The position numbers and the translations under genes are program-made. The notes beneath the pieces are model-generated. The model searched no databases. It was not told where the DNA came from and saw nothing but the letters and a program-made list of their open reading frames with translations. A stretch of 64,000 nucleotides of DNA from Pandoraea communis (GTDB taxonomy: Bacteria; Pseudomonadota; Gammaproteobacteria; Burkholderiales; Burkholderiaceae). The stretch lies in NCBI RefSeq assembly GCF_902459745.1, contig NZ_CABPSJ010000010.1, positions 16,920 through 80,919 of the forward strand, given 5' to 3'. Positions 36,703-45,533 of this stretch are shown here, piece after piece (within the stretch, counting starts at the first letter, position 1; every line of letters starts with the position of its first letter).

Positions 36703-37334
36703 ACGAACTCCCGCAGATAGACGAAGGTGAAGACACAGATCCAGACGAGGTCCAGAAAGTGCCAGAACAAGCTCAGGCATTGCAGGCGGCGGCGCACCAC
36801 GGCGTCGAAGCCGAAGCGCCCGATCTGGTGGATCATCACGACGAGCCACAGCAGACCGCACGTGACGTGCAGGCCGTGTGTGCCCACAAGCGTGAAGAAC
36901 GCCGACAGGAATGCGCTGCGTCCCGGCCCGGCGCCTTCGTGGAGCAATGCCGAGAATTCGTAGATTTCCATGGAGACGAACGCCGCACCGAGCGCGAACG
37001 TCACCCACAGCCAGCGCTGGACGATGGCCTCGTTACCCGGGCGCATGGACAGCGACGCGAGGCCGAACGTGAAGCTGGAGAGCAGCAGCAGCATGGTCTC
37101 GCCGAGCACGAACGGCAGCTCGAACAACTCGCGGCCGGTCGGCCCGCCAGCGGTGTTCTGCACAAGCACGCCGAACGTGGCGAACAGCACGCAGAAGATG
37201 AGACAGTCGCTCATCAGGTAGATCCAGAAACCAAGCGTCGTGGTGGCGCCGGTGTCGTGATGACCGTGAGCGTGATCGTCGGACGGCGCGTTGGCGCCGT
37301 GCCCGTGATGAGGATGAAGGGATGCCGAGGACAT
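36699..37334 (-). CDS. cyoC: Cytochrome o ubiquinol oxidase subunit III
   Basis: A 211-residue heme-copper oxidase subunit III with five hydrophobic helices. A His-rich head ([20 protein letters not shown]) precedes [23 protein letters not shown], and [21 protein letters not shown] is the family hallmark. It overlaps cyoB by one base upstream and cyoD by four downstream. The His-rich head is probably a loose, metal-binding tail (inference). Confidence 0.93.
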   Translation of the reverse strand: MSSASLHPHHGHGANAPSDDHAHGHHDTGATTTLGFWIYLMSDCLIFCVLFATFGVLVQNTAGGPTGRELFELPFVLGETMLLLLSSFTFGLASLSMRPGNEAIVQRWLWVTFALGAAFVSMEIYEFSALLHEGAGPGRSAFLSAFFTLVGTHGLHVTCGLLWLVVMIHQIGRFGFDAVVRRRLQCLSLFWHFLDLVWICVFTFVYLREFV

Positions 37335-39340
37335 CAGGCGGCCTTTTGCAGGGATTGACGCGCAGGAAGCGCTGCACGCAGGTCGGCAAAGCGGGCGTTT
37401 TCGATACGCTCCACTTCGGCCGCCGGCACGTAGTAATCGACGTCGCGGTCGTAGGTACGCCACAGGAAGACGGCAAGCGTGGCGACGAGGCTCGCACCGG
37501 CGAGCCACCAGATGTGCCACACGAGCGCAAAGCACATGACACCGCTGAACACCGAGACGAGGAAACCGGTGCCGGTGTTGCGCGGCATATGGATGTCTTC
37601 GTATTGCTTGGGCTCACGCCATGCGAGGCCGCGCGCTTTGTCGTCCCAATGCTGCTCGAGCGAGTCGATGTGCGGCACGTGCGCGAAGTTGTAGAACGGC
37701 GCCGGCGACGACGTTGCCCACTCCAGGCTGCGTGCGTCCCACGGATCGCCCGTCAGGTCGCGGTTGGCGTTGCGGTCGCGAATGCTCACGGCCAGTTGCA
37801 CGATGAACGCCAGAATACCCAGTCCAATCACCGCCGCGCCCACGGCGGCCACGATCAGGTACGGCTGCCAGTCGGGTTGCACGTAGTGGTTCATGCGGCG
37901 TGTCATGCCCTTGAAGCCCAGCACGTACAGCGGCATGAAGGCCAGATAGAAGCCCACCAGCCAGCAGGTGAACGAGATCTTGCCCCAGCGTTCGTTAAGC
38001 GTGAAGCCGAACACTTTCGGGAACCAGAACGTAATCCCCGCGAGGCACCCGAAGACGACGCCGCCGATGATGACGTTGTGGAAGTGCGCCACGAGGAACA
38101 GCGAGTTGTGCAGCACGAAGTCGGCCCCCGGCACGGCGAGCAGCACGCCGGTCATGCCGCCGATGGCGAACGTCACCATGAATCCGATGGTCCAGAGCGT
38201 GGACGAGTGGTATCGGATACGGCCCTGATACATGGTGAACAGCCAGTTGAACAGCTTCACGCCGGTCGGAATCGAGATGATGGTCGTCATGATCCCGAAG
38301 AACGCGTTGACGTTGGCCCCGGAGCCCATGGTGAAGAAGTGGTGCAGCCACACGAAGAACGACAAAATGCCGATGGACGAGGTGGCGTAGACCATGGACT
38401 TGTAGCCGAACAGGGGCTTGCGCGAGAACGCGGCGATGATTTCGGAGAACGCGCCGAACGCCGGCAAGATCAGGATGTACACCTCGGGGTGACCCCATAT
38501 CCAGATGAGGTTCACGTACATCATGGCGTTGCCGCCCAGTTCGTTGGTGAAGAAGTGCATGCCCAGGTAGCGGTCGGCGGTGAGCAGCGCGAGCGTGGCG
38601 GTCAGCACCGGGAACACGGCGACGATGAGGATGTTGGTGATCAGCGCCGTCCAGGTGAACACGGGCATCTTCATCAGGTTCATGCCGGGCGCACGCATGC
38701 GCAGGATGGTGACGATGAAGTTGATGCCGGTCAGCGTGGTGCCGAGCCCCGATATCTGTAGCGACCAGATGTAGTAGTCCACCCCGACGGTCGGGCTGTA
38801 CCCCAGTTCGGACAGCGGCGGATACGCGACCCAGCCGGTGGCGGCAAAATCGCCCACGAACATGGACATCATGACGAGCACGGCGCCCATGGCGGCGAGC
38901 CAGAACGACAGGGAGTTCACGAACGGGAAGGCGACGTCGCGCGCGCCGATTTGCAGCGGCACGATCACGTTCATCAAGCCAAGCACGAGCGGCGTGGCCA
39001 CGAAGAAGATCATGATGACGCCATGCGCCGTGAAGATCTGATCGTAGTGATGCGGCGGCAGATAGCCCGCCTCTCCTCCGGCGGCAACCGCCTGTTGCGC
39101 GCGCATCATGATGGCGTCGGCAAAGCCGCGCAGCAGCATGACCAGCGCGAGCACGATGTACATCACGCCAATACGCTTGTGGTCGACTGAGGTGATCCAC
39201 TCTTTCCAGAGGTAGCCCCATTTCCGGTAGTACGTGATGGCGCCCAGAAGCGCCGCGCCACCCATCAGCACCACGGCAAGCGTGCCCATGATGATGGGCT
39301 CGTGCAGCGGAATGGCGTCGAGATCGAGTTTTCCAAACAT
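37334..39340 (-). CDS. cyoB: Cytochrome o ubiquinol oxidase subunit I
   Basis: A 668-residue catalytic subunit that reduces oxygen to water using quinol and pumps protons. It has the normal length and about fifteen helices. Visible hallmarks include [19 protein letters not shown] (heme ligand region), [22 protein letters not shown] (copper-B His and the cross-linked Tyr region), [10 protein letters not shown] (two further copper-B His) and [13 protein letters not shown] (high- and low-spin heme ligands). A GGAG ribosome binding site precedes ATG 39340, three bases after cyoA ends. Confidence 0.96.
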   Translation of the reverse strand: MFGKLDLDAIPLHEPIIMGTLAVVLMGGAALLGAITYYRKWGYLWKEWITSVDHKRIGVMYIVLALVMLLRGFADAIMMRAQQAVAAGGEAGYLPPHHYDQIFTAHGVIMIFFVATPLVLGLMNVIVPLQIGARDVAFPFVNSLSFWLAAMGAVLVMMSMFVGDFAATGWVAYPPLSELGYSPTVGVDYYIWSLQISGLGTTLTGINFIVTILRMRAPGMNLMKMPVFTWTALITNILIVAVFPVLTATLALLTADRYLGMHFFTNELGGNAMMYVNLIWIWGHPEVYILILPAFGAFSEIIAAFSRKPLFGYKSMVYATSSIGILSFFVWLHHFFTMGSGANVNAFFGIMTTIISIPTGVKLFNWLFTMYQGRIRYHSSTLWTIGFMVTFAIGGMTGVLLAVPGADFVLHNSLFLVAHFHNVIIGGVVFGCLAGITFWFPKVFGFTLNERWGKISFTCWLVGFYLAFMPLYVLGFKGMTRRMNHYVQPDWQPYLIVAAVGAAVIGLGILAFIVQLAVSIRDRNANRDLTGDPWDARSLEWATSSPAPFYNFAHVPHIDSLEQHWDDKARGLAWREPKQYEDIHMPRNTGTGFLVSVFSGVMCFALVWHIWWLAGASLVATLAVFLWRTYDRDVDYYVPAAEVERIENARFADLRAALPARQSLQKAA

Positions 39341-39343
39341 GAC

Positions 39344-40426
39344 TTACTCCGTGAACGCGCGCGGCGCAGCAGGTGGCACACCGGCTTCGCGCTCGGGACG
39401 CTGCGCGAGAAGCGCGCGGCGATCCAGTGGGCCGAGTTGGCCGTCCACACGGCAATTGGCGGCGGCGATGATGTCGTCGAGGGCACTGCCCGCGACACGC
39501 ATGCCTTGAGAGGTGCCGTCCATGGGCCCCATGTATTTGCCGACGATGGCGTCGAACAGCCCCGGCATGACGTTGGCGTAAATCGCGACGGGCGCACCGG
39601 TGCCCGGCTGTTCGAGCTTGACGTAGGTCGGTGCGTCAAGCGCGTCGGGCACGGCCTGCGCTTCCCTGACCCATTTGTCGAAGTCACCGCGCGAAGTCAC
39701 ATGCGCCTTGAAGTGCATGTCCGAAAAGCCCGCCCCGCTGTAGGCGGACGACATCCCGGCATACGTGCCGGTCTGGTTGGCGATCAGGTGCAGCTTGGTC
39801 TGCATGCCCGACATGGCGTAGACCATGCTCCCAAGCTGCGGGATGAAGAAGGCGTTCATCAACGACTCGGCCGTGAGCTTGAACTCGACGGGCGTGTCGA
39901 CCGGCAACACGAGCTTATTAACGGTGGCGACGTGGTAGTCCGGATAGATGAAGAGCCACTTCCAGTTGAGCGCCACGACTTCGACTCGCACGGGCGGCTT
40001 GTCAGACACAACGGGCTCGATGGCACGGTACGGATCGAGCTTGTGAGTCGTCTCCCAGATCATCACGGCAAGCGCGACGACGATGACGACGGGGATACTC
40101 CACACGACCACTTCGATCTTGGTCGAGTGCGCCCATTTGGGCGAGTAGGTCGCAGCGGTGTTGGTCTCGCGATAGCGCCAGAAGAACACGAGCGTGAGCA
40201 CGATCACCGGAATCACGACAAGCAGCATGACACCCATGGCGATCAGGATCAGATGCTTTTCCTGCTCCCCGACACTGCCCTTCGGGTCAAGCAGCTCCAG
40301 CGTGCAACCGCTCATGGACACCACCGCCATCGCCGCCGCAACCCGCGCACACCACATGCGCCAACGCGCGACAGGTGTCGTGTCTGCCCTTCCCCTCTCG
40401 GTGGGCAAGACGTTATGCATGGACAT
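39344..40426 (-). CDS. cyoA: Cytochrome o ubiquinol oxidase subunit II
   Basis: A 360-residue lipoprotein subunit. The lipobox reads VSMSGC, followed by two transmembrane helices and a periplasmic cupredoxin-like domain (VEVVALNWKWLFIYPDY, NAFFIPQLGSMVYAM). The copper-A cysteines of cytochrome c oxidases are absent, as expected for a quinol oxidase. It is the first gene of cyoABCD-lysR. Its promoter region carries the nested dyad at 40438-40493. Confidence 0.93.
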   Translation of the reverse strand: MSMHNVLPTERGRADTTPVARWRMWCARVAAAMAVVSMSGCTLELLDPKGSVGEQEKHLILIAMGVMLLVVIPVIVLTLVFFWRYRETNTAATYSPKWAHSTKIEVVVWSIPVVIVVALAVMIWETTHKLDPYRAIEPVVSDKPPVRVEVVALNWKWLFIYPDYHVATVNKLVLPVDTPVEFKLTAESLMNAFFIPQLGSMVYAMSGMQTKLHLIANQTGTYAGMSSAYSGAGFSDMHFKAHVTSRGDFDKWVREAQAVPDALDAPTYVKLEQPGTGAPVAIYANVMPGLFDAIVGKYMGPMDGTSQGMRVAGSALDDIIAAANCRVDGQLGPLDRRALLAQRPEREAGVPPAAPRAFTE

Positions 40427-40437
40427 TTAAAGCCTCT

Positions 40438-40493
40438 ATGTATGGATACACAATTTGCGTGACGAATGCTACGCATATACATATTCCATACAT
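40438..40493. promoter_or_regulatory. Nested dyad upstream of cyoA
   Basis: ATGTATGGA (40438-40446) and TCCATACAT (40485-40493) are exact inverted copies. TGCGT (40456-40460) and ACGCA (40471-40475) form a second dyad with the same centre, 40465.5. The cyoA start is at 40426, so the site lies where a promoter and regulator would be. The binding protein is unknown. Confidence 0.4.
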
Positions 40494-40623
40494 CGCGACA
40501 TAATGACGCAGGCCGGTACTTCGTAGTTTTGCTTTTCTTTTGGCTCTTTTGAGCTTGTTTTTTGCGTGGCTGAAAACCACCTTTTTCACCACGCTCAGGT
40601 ACTGATTACCCCAGCGGCACCAG

Positions 40624-40686
40624 ACCGGAGACCCCCTTCCGATACTCAAACAGTGACCCAACTCGTCTCGGAAGGGGGTCCCCGGT
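40624..40686. repeat. 19-bp near-perfect inverted repeat
   Basis: Arms at 40624-40642 and 40668-40686 match at eighteen of nineteen positions (core CCCCCTTCCGA / TCGGAAGGGGG) around a 25-base loop. There is no T-tract on either strand next to the arms. It may be an atypical terminator for the autotransporter gene or a dispersed palindromic element; only one copy is seen in this window. Confidence 0.5.
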
Positions 40687-40738
40687 CCGGCCTGTTACGC
40701 CCTCCCCCCCCGGTTCCCCCTCCTTCTTTCTCCGTTTC

Positions 40739-43700
40739 TTAAAAACGCCACGTTGCCGACACCGACCCCGCCACGTCCGCACTCCCCGCCTTGTAGAGGT
40801 TGCTCGACACCGCCGCACCAAACACAACGCGCTGCGCCAACCGATACGACACCCCCGCCTGCAACCCAAGGCTGTCTCTACCCACTACCTCACTACGCGT
40901 TGTGAACGCCGCGCCCGGATATCCCGCGAAGTACGCACTCTGTGTCACTGCGCCACCCGTCAACTCATGATTCCACGTGGCCTGCATACTCGCCGTCAAC
41001 GCATTGCCGGAAATCATCGGCAATTCGAAACGCACTTCACCTCCAAGACGACTCCGCAGCGAATTGAACGTCTTGCCGTTAACATGCAAACGCACACCGT
41101 CAGCATTGCCTTCGGTAAGACTCGGTCGATATAGCGCCGTGTAGTCGAGCGCCGCAATCGGCCCCGCACTCGTCGTGCCACTCAACTGCCAGCGCCAACC
41201 ACCACCCACGGTGGCCGACGCCGTCGCTCCCGTCCACGTCCCCCTCGGCGCCGCCGAATACCCGTTCACCGCAATCGAACGATCCACCCGGCCATCCTCA
41301 ACCCCCACCCGCGCCGACGCAAACGCATGCGGCCCAGCATTCAAGTCCGGCGCATACCTCGCATGCACACCGACATCGAGCGCCGTAGTCTTTCCAGAGC
41401 CAGGCGTCTGACCGTCCAGACGCGTCGACTGACCACTGATGGCACCATGCGCGCCCAACGTCCAGTCGCGCCCCTCACCCGCCACCCTCTCAACGCCAAA
41501 CACCACGCCGTAGGTATTGCCGCTCGCACCCGCCATGTCTCCAGCGCTTCCGCGCCAATATCCACTGCCGAAAGGCATCGCGAACGCACGCCAGTTGCCC
41601 TTGAGCGCGCCCTCACCCGCTCCCTTCACGCCATCGGCGCCAACAGCCGCCGCAACCATGTCGGTAATCTGACGCTCACGCAACAAACCACCCGTGTACA
41701 TGGCGCCATACGCGGCCGGAGTGAGTTGCGGCAACGCCCTGGCAATGCCGCTGCCGTCCGCCGCAGAAAAGTCGAGCGCCGCCACCAACGGCTGCAGGTC
41801 CGCACCGGCACCGCCCGCGAGCTTGTCGAGCGCCAATCCGACCCGCTGGCTATTGCCGTCGACACCGTATCGGGAATATGCACTCGCCGCGCGTGTGATA
41901 GCCACGCGGTAGGTGTTGTTGCCCAACGACGTGGCACTGGCGTTCAGCGTCGGTGATGCCAGCAAGGCCGTTACGCTGGCAAAGGCACCCGTGATGCTCG
42001 ACGCATTGAGCCACTGGTTCGATGTGACGCTGAAACCGCTCGCGTACCAACCGCGCTGCGGCGCAATCGCCAGCGTGCCGTCCAGAGTGGCATTGCCGGA
42101 GACGACCAGTTTGCTGAAAGTGCCGTCGGCCGCGAGCGAGCTCAGCAAGCGGCCCGTGCTCGCTTGTGTGTAGTCTCCGCCCACACTGATGAAACCGCCA
42201 GCCAGCAACGGCGCGACCGTGCCCGCGTTGACGAAGCGCCCGGCAGCATCGAGTTGATAGCGACTGTTGCCGGTAAGGGTTGCACCATTGGCCACATTCA
42301 CGTCGTAGACCGTGTGATCGCCGTTGATCTGTGTGGTGCCACCAACCATCGACAGCGACAGATTGCCGCCGACGATGTTGCCGTCGAAGCGCAAGTTGAA
42401 GGCTGCATCCGGCTGCAAGGTGGCACGGCCGTTTGCATCCGGCGTCAAACCGAATTTGAGTTGCGTCAACCGTAGCGCACCGCTGCTGTCGCGCTGCGAA
42501 TAGAACGACAGAATGTCGCCATAGAGCGCCGCCCCGCGCATGATGTTGATCTGCCCGACATAACCGCTCTCGGACATGTAGAGCGAAGCGTATTTGCCCG
42601 CGAGCCGGCCCGTGACGTCGACTTGCGATACCAATGGCCCGTTGATTTCGTCGGGCAACGGCAGCGGATTGTTCTGCTCCTGGCGGATGTACGAGCCCCG
42701 ATATTCGAAATCCTGACCGTCGCCGAGAGGGTTGTAGCCAAAGTCGAAGCTCGCCGCGATGCCATGCTCGCCCATTGCCTGGACGTCGCCACGCTGCACA
42801 AAGGTGTGATTCTTGCCGTAGGTGAACATCACGCCACGCCCATAGGCACCGTCGGCATACACGCGCGTTCCGGGAAGCACGACGACAGTATTCCCCACAC
42901 CGTCAACGCGAATGCCCGCGCCACCGGGCCCCGCGCTCAACAGATCGGCCAATTGCGAGACGTTGTTGTAGCTGCCGTAGATGTGTAACCCCAGGCCTTG
43001 CGTGGCGGTGTTGTAGACGTTCGGCAAGTAGGCCGTGCCGTCGGCGTTGCGGCCGAAGTACGGCCTGTCGTTAACGATGGTCAGCCCGTCGTTGTAAATC
43101 GAGCGGCCGAAGAAGTTGCGACGATCGATGTTGTAGCCAAGGTCCTGAAGCGCCGCCAGTTCGGCCTCCATGAACCCGGTGTAATTGCGATACTGCTGGT
43201 GACTCATCAAGCTGTTTTTCAACTCGATGTGCGACATGAACGGAAGGTCGGCCGCGTTGCTATCGAGTCCCGTCGTAACCACGGGAATTCCCTTCATCGC
43301 GCCCGCCAGCACTTCGCTCACGTGGTCGCCGGCGAAGTATCCCCCCTCCGAACTGACGTCGAACGGATTGGCCGACGGGGTATTCACGCAAACCGGACAA
43401 TGGATGACTTGTCCCGGCTGGGCCGGATTGCCTTTGCTGTCGCGCAAGTGGGAAGTCCAGACGTCGAGCTGCTGCGGGAAAGACGCAGCGTACGGCGCCC
43501 CGCCTGAGTAATTCATCACGATATTCGTGCCGATACCCAGGTTATGCGCCACCTCATGAAAGATCACCGCAGGCAGATCGGCCTGCCGATTGAGCGGTAT
43601 CTGCGACGGAATGTACGGCGCCGGCGAGAAATTCATGTCGGTAATGGTGATTTCTCCATGCGCCTTGAAGAAAGAAGGCGCCGGAGCCTCGCCTTTGAGC

Positions 43701-44083
43701 AGCGCTGAAACCACCAGTGTGTCGACGCCGTTACCGTCAGCACCAAACGGGCTGTCGGCATGGGTGCCGCCGGTCTTCGACAGGCCGATGTTGAGAACCG
43801 CAGGCACCTGCCCCTGCGGAAACCTGAGAATTTCGCCCCAGTAGCGCAATGCAGCCACTGTCTGCGCCCTTTGGATTGCCGAAATGGTGTCGCTCGACGG
43901 CACGCCCAGCCCCGTGGTTTCCGAGTATCGATAATCGCCAAAGGACGGCGTCACGAAGCGCGCATCGATGAACGGCACCCCGTTTCCGTCGGTGATGTGC
44001 TCGATATCGTCGGCTTCTGCCACTGGCGACATCATCATGCAAAGCGCCGCAAACGCGACGCCAGTCATACGAATCGTCATCAT
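40739..44083 (-). CDS. Autotransporter with HExxH-type metalloprotease-like passenger
   Basis: A 1114-residue type V secretion protein. A signal peptide ends near VAEADD (residues 21-26). The passenger has H176-E-V-A-H180-N-L-G183, an HExxHxxG zinc-protease motif within [14 protein letters not shown]. At the position where metzincins have a third His or Asp the residue is T186, so the third ligand is not obvious. A beta-helix-like stretch rich in Gly, Asn and Thr follows. The last 280 or so residues form the translocator barrel, ending VSATWRF with the terminal Phe expected for Bam insertion. GGAG lies eight bases before ATG 44083, and an inverted repeat at 44103-44132 may regulate it. The substrate is unknown. 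Confidence 0.85.
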   Translation of the reverse strand: MMTIRMTGVAFAALCMMMSPVAEADDIEHITDGNGVPFIDARFVTPSFGDYRYSETTGLGVPSSDTISAIQRAQTVAALRYWGEILRFPQGQVPAVLNIGLSKTGGTHADSPFGADGNGVDTLVVSALLKGEAPAPSFFKAHGEITITDMNFSPAPYIPSQIPLNRQADLPAVIFHEVAHNLGIGTNIVMNYSGGAPYAASFPQQLDVWTSHLRDSKGNPAQPGQVIHCPVCVNTPSANPFDVSSEGGYFAGDHVSEVLAGAMKGIPVVTTGLDSNAADLPFMSHIELKNSLMSHQQYRNYTGFMEAELAALQDLGYNIDRRNFFGRSIYNDGLTIVNDRPYFGRNADGTAYLPNVYNTATQGLGLHIYGSYNNVSQLADLLSAGPGGAGIRVDGVGNTVVVLPGTRVYADGAYGRGVMFTYGKNHTFVQRGDVQAMGEHGIAASFDFGYNPLGDGQDFEYRGSYIRQEQNNPLPLPDEINGPLVSQVDVTGRLAGKYASLYMSESGYVGQINIMRGAALYGDILSFYSQRDSSGALRLTQLKFGLTPDANGRATLQPDAAFNLRFDGNIVGGNLSLSMVGGTTQINGDHTVYDVNVANGATLTGNSRYQLDAAGRFVNAGTVAPLLAGGFISVGGDYTQASTGRLLSSLAADGTFSKLVVSGNATLDGTLAIAPQRGWYASGFSVTSNQWLNASSITGAFASVTALLASPTLNASATSLGNNTYRVAITRAASAYSRYGVDGNSQRVGLALDKLAGGAGADLQPLVAALDFSAADGSGIARALPQLTPAAYGAMYTGGLLRERQITDMVAAAVGADGVKGAGEGALKGNWRAFAMPFGSGYWRGSAGDMAGASGNTYGVVFGVERVAGEGRDWTLGAHGAISGQSTRLDGQTPGSGKTTALDVGVHARYAPDLNAGPHAFASARVGVEDGRVDRSIAVNGYSAAPRGTWTGATASATVGGGWRWQLSGTTSAGPIAALDYTALYRPSLTEGNADGVRLHVNGKTFNSLRSRLGGEVRFELPMISGNALTASMQATWNHELTGGAVTQSAYFAGYPGAAFTTRSEVVGRDSLGLQAGVSYRLAQRVVFGAAVSSNLYKAGSADVAGSVSATWRF

Positions 44084-44102
44084 TCAGTACTCCATACCCA
44101 TT

Positions 44103-44132
44103 TTCGTATTTCGTAATGATTTGTAATACGAA
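44103..44132. promoter_or_regulatory. Inverted repeat upstream of the autotransporter gene
   Basis: TTCGTATT (44103-44110) and AATACGAA (44125-44132) are exact inverted copies 14 bases apart, centred 34 bases upstream of the autotransporter start on an AT-rich patch. A half-like TCGTAAT lies between them. It is a candidate operator, possibly for the nearby LuxR-type regulator (inference). Confidence 0.45.
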
Positions 44133-44202
44133 GCGCATGGTACGGAGTGCTCGATGGAGTGTCACTGCGATTTATACGGGGTTTGGGCAAAACCACTCGC
44201 AA

Positions 44203-44229
44203 ATCCTTGTTAAACAAGGATTTTTTTGT
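44203..44229 (+). terminator. Terminator-like hairpin with no gene upstream
   Basis: AAATCCTTG (44203-44211) pairs perfectly with CAAGGATTT (44217-44225), with seven consecutive T at 44223-44229. It points rightward, yet no rightward gene precedes it; the autotransporter is leftward. It could end a small RNA or act as an attenuator in the leader of the tiny-peptide unit. Two copies of CACTGCGATTT (44165-44175 and 44238-44248) flank it. Confidence 0.6.
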
Positions 44230-44378
44230 TTTTCACACTGCGATTTCACGGGAAATCGGTCCGGCTTGTATTAATCACAGTTTCGCCAGGGTGGGGCAGT
44301 GACGATACTTCACTCACCGACTGACGCAACACAGCGGCAGCCGAAACCCGGACCCCGGACCCTTCAAGGAGAAACGAC

Positions 44379-44453
44379 ATGCCCGCCATCATCGCCTACG
44401 GCTTTCCCTCACTCCTCGGCCTCGTGGGCGTCATCGCCCCGATCTTCGGCTGA
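44379..44453 (+). CDS. Tiny hydrophobic peptide ORF A (24 residues)
   Basis: A 24-codon ORF with an excellent AAGGAG ribosome binding site eight bases before ATG 44379. The product starts MPAIIAYGF and has a hydrophobic core SLLGLVGVIAPIFG with no charged residue. Twenty-one of 23 sense codons after the start end in G or C, like real genes here. It is first of three consecutive small ORFs that end at a strong terminator. The composition resembles the 25-residue ORF at 52213-52290. It could be a membrane-active or signal peptide; no family is recognised. Confidence 0.6.
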   Translation: MPAIIAYGFPSLLGLVGVIAPIFG

Positions 44454-44492
44454 GCCGCCCCTCACCCCGACCAGAACCCGGAGAACGACATC

Positions 44493-44597
44493 ATGAGCCA
44501 CCTCTTCGACTTCATCGACAGCCTGCTGACCAACGAAACGTGCGTCGAAACCGGTATGCAGTGCGCCGTGACCATCGGCCACTTTTTTGCCTACTGA
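44493..44597 (+). CDS. Tiny peptide ORF B with two cysteines (34 residues)
   Basis: A 34-codon ORF 39 bases after ORF A. CGGAG lies 11 bases before ATG 44493, a slightly long spacing. The product starts MSHLFDFIDSLLTNE and contains C17 and C24 (ETCVETGMQC), so an internal disulfide or other modification is possible, then ends VTIGHFFAY. Most third codon positions are G or C. It is acidic in the first half, unlike ORF A. Not recognised. Confidence 0.55.
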   Translation: MSHLFDFIDSLLTNETCVETGMQCAVTIGHFFAY

Positions 44598-44639
44598 TAC
44601 GCGGCACGATCGCCGCCCCCCAGATCAAGGAGAAACAAT

Positions 44640-44714
44640 ATGCCCGCTGCCCTCTATTGCGCCGCCACGGAACTGTTCGAGAAATTCGGCCACCTTCTTC
44701 CTTTCAATCTCTGA
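44640..44714 (+). CDS. Tiny peptide ORF C (24 residues)
   Basis: A 24-codon ORF 42 bases after ORF B. Its leader CAAGGAGAAAC is identical over 11 bases to that of ORF A, which argues for real translation and perhaps duplication. The product starts MPAALYCAATELFEKF and ends HLLPFNL, giving an amphipathic helix pattern with one cysteine. Codon bias is weaker than in ORF A. A perfect 15-bp terminator starts 17 bases after the stop. Confidence 0.55.
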   Translation: MPAALYCAATELFEKFGHLLPFNL

Positions 44715-44730
44715 ATCACCCTGATTGCCA

Positions 44731-44765
44731 CGAAGAAAGGACCGCCCCAAGCGGTCCTTTCTTCG
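44731..44765 (+). terminator. Terminator closing the tiny-ORF unit
   Basis: CGAAGAAAGGACCGC (44731-44745) pairs perfectly over 15 bp with GCGGTCCTTTCTTCG (44751-44765) around loop CCCAA. The T-rich right arm acts as the tract. It separates the tiny ORFs from the response-regulator gene. Confidence 0.8.
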
Positions 44766-44894
44766 TTATGCAACACGGTGAACCCATCGCGCATAACCGA
44801 TATGCCACCAACGCGGAAATTAAGAAGAACTTCGTCGTCCGGCAATTTTTTAGTACGATTTCGGCATTCACATACAAAAATCGGGGCCAGAGGG

Positions 44895-45497
44895 ATGTCA
44901 TCTCCCACCAAAGTATTCTGCATCGAGGACGATCATGATTCAGCCGACCTGATTCGCGAAGACCTGACGGATCGGGGCTACGTCGTCAAGGTGGCGCACG
45001 ACTTTACGACGGCACTGGCGACGCTGGCGTCGTTCATGCCGGACGTCATCCTGTGCGACATCAATGTGCCGGGCATGACCGGCTTCGAGTTTCTGGAAAG
45101 CGCCCGCAGCATCATTCAGGGCGAGCGAAAGATTCCCTTCATCTTCCTCACGGGCAACGCCGACAAGGCGTCGATCATGCGCGGGCATAGCACCGGCGCC
45201 GACGAATACATGCTCAAGCCGGTCGACTTCGACGTGCTCGACACTGTCATCCGCAAGTACACCGAGCACGACGAAACGCCGGATGACGCGCCGCTGCCGT
45301 TCGGCCTGACGAAACGGGAAGTGGAAGTGCTGCAATGGTCGGCACGCGGCAAGACGTCCGCCGAAATCTCGATCATCCTCGATCTGGGCAAACGCACGGT
45401 GGACTTCCATATCGATAACGCCCGCGAGAAGCTCAATGTCGCCACGCGCACGGAAGCCGTGGTACGCGCCGCGCTGCTCAACATCATCCAGCTTTGA
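44895..45497 (+). CDS. LuxR/NarL-type response regulator
   Basis: A 200-residue two-component response regulator. The receiver domain has the acidic pocket EDD (11-13), phospho-acceptor D55 in VILCDINVPGMTG, T86 and K108 in YMLKPVD. The LuxR-type helix-turn-helix covers about 139-200 (LTKREVEVLQWSARGKTSAEIS, then KRTVDFHIDNAREKLNV). ATG 44895 is used; GAGG lies only two to three bases upstream, so translation may be weak, and the frame is open to 44778. The partner histidine kinase follows after 36 bases. Upstream lies the tiny-ORF unit, a possible target or input. Confidence 0.9.
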   Translation: MSSPTKVFCIEDDHDSADLIREDLTDRGYVVKVAHDFTTALATLASFMPDVILCDINVPGMTGFEFLESARSIIQGERKIPFIFLTGNADKASIMRGHSTGADEYMLKPVDFDVLDTVIRKYTEHDETPDDAPLPFGLTKREVEVLQWSARGKTSAEISIILDLGKRTVDFHIDNAREKLNVATRTEAVVRAALLNIIQL

Positions 45498-45533
45498 TCG
45501 CATCAGACTCTCTTTCCGCGACGGATCGCCCGC

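Larger units (their letters stand above)
40427..40738. other. Intergenic region between cyoA and the autotransporter gene
   Basis: About 310 bases with the cyo promoter on one side and the 3' flank of the autotransporter gene on the other. It contains the nested dyad at 40438-40493, a weak hairpin near 40541-40555 and the long inverted repeat at 40624-40686. No gene is supported. Confidence 0.5.

Noticed and set aside
44379-44714. Reading the tiny ORFs as a known lasso, lanthipeptide or bacteriocin precursor set
   Set aside because: No maturation enzyme (B/C protein, LanM-like, YcaO, radical SAM) lies in this part of the window, and no typical double-glycine leader is present.
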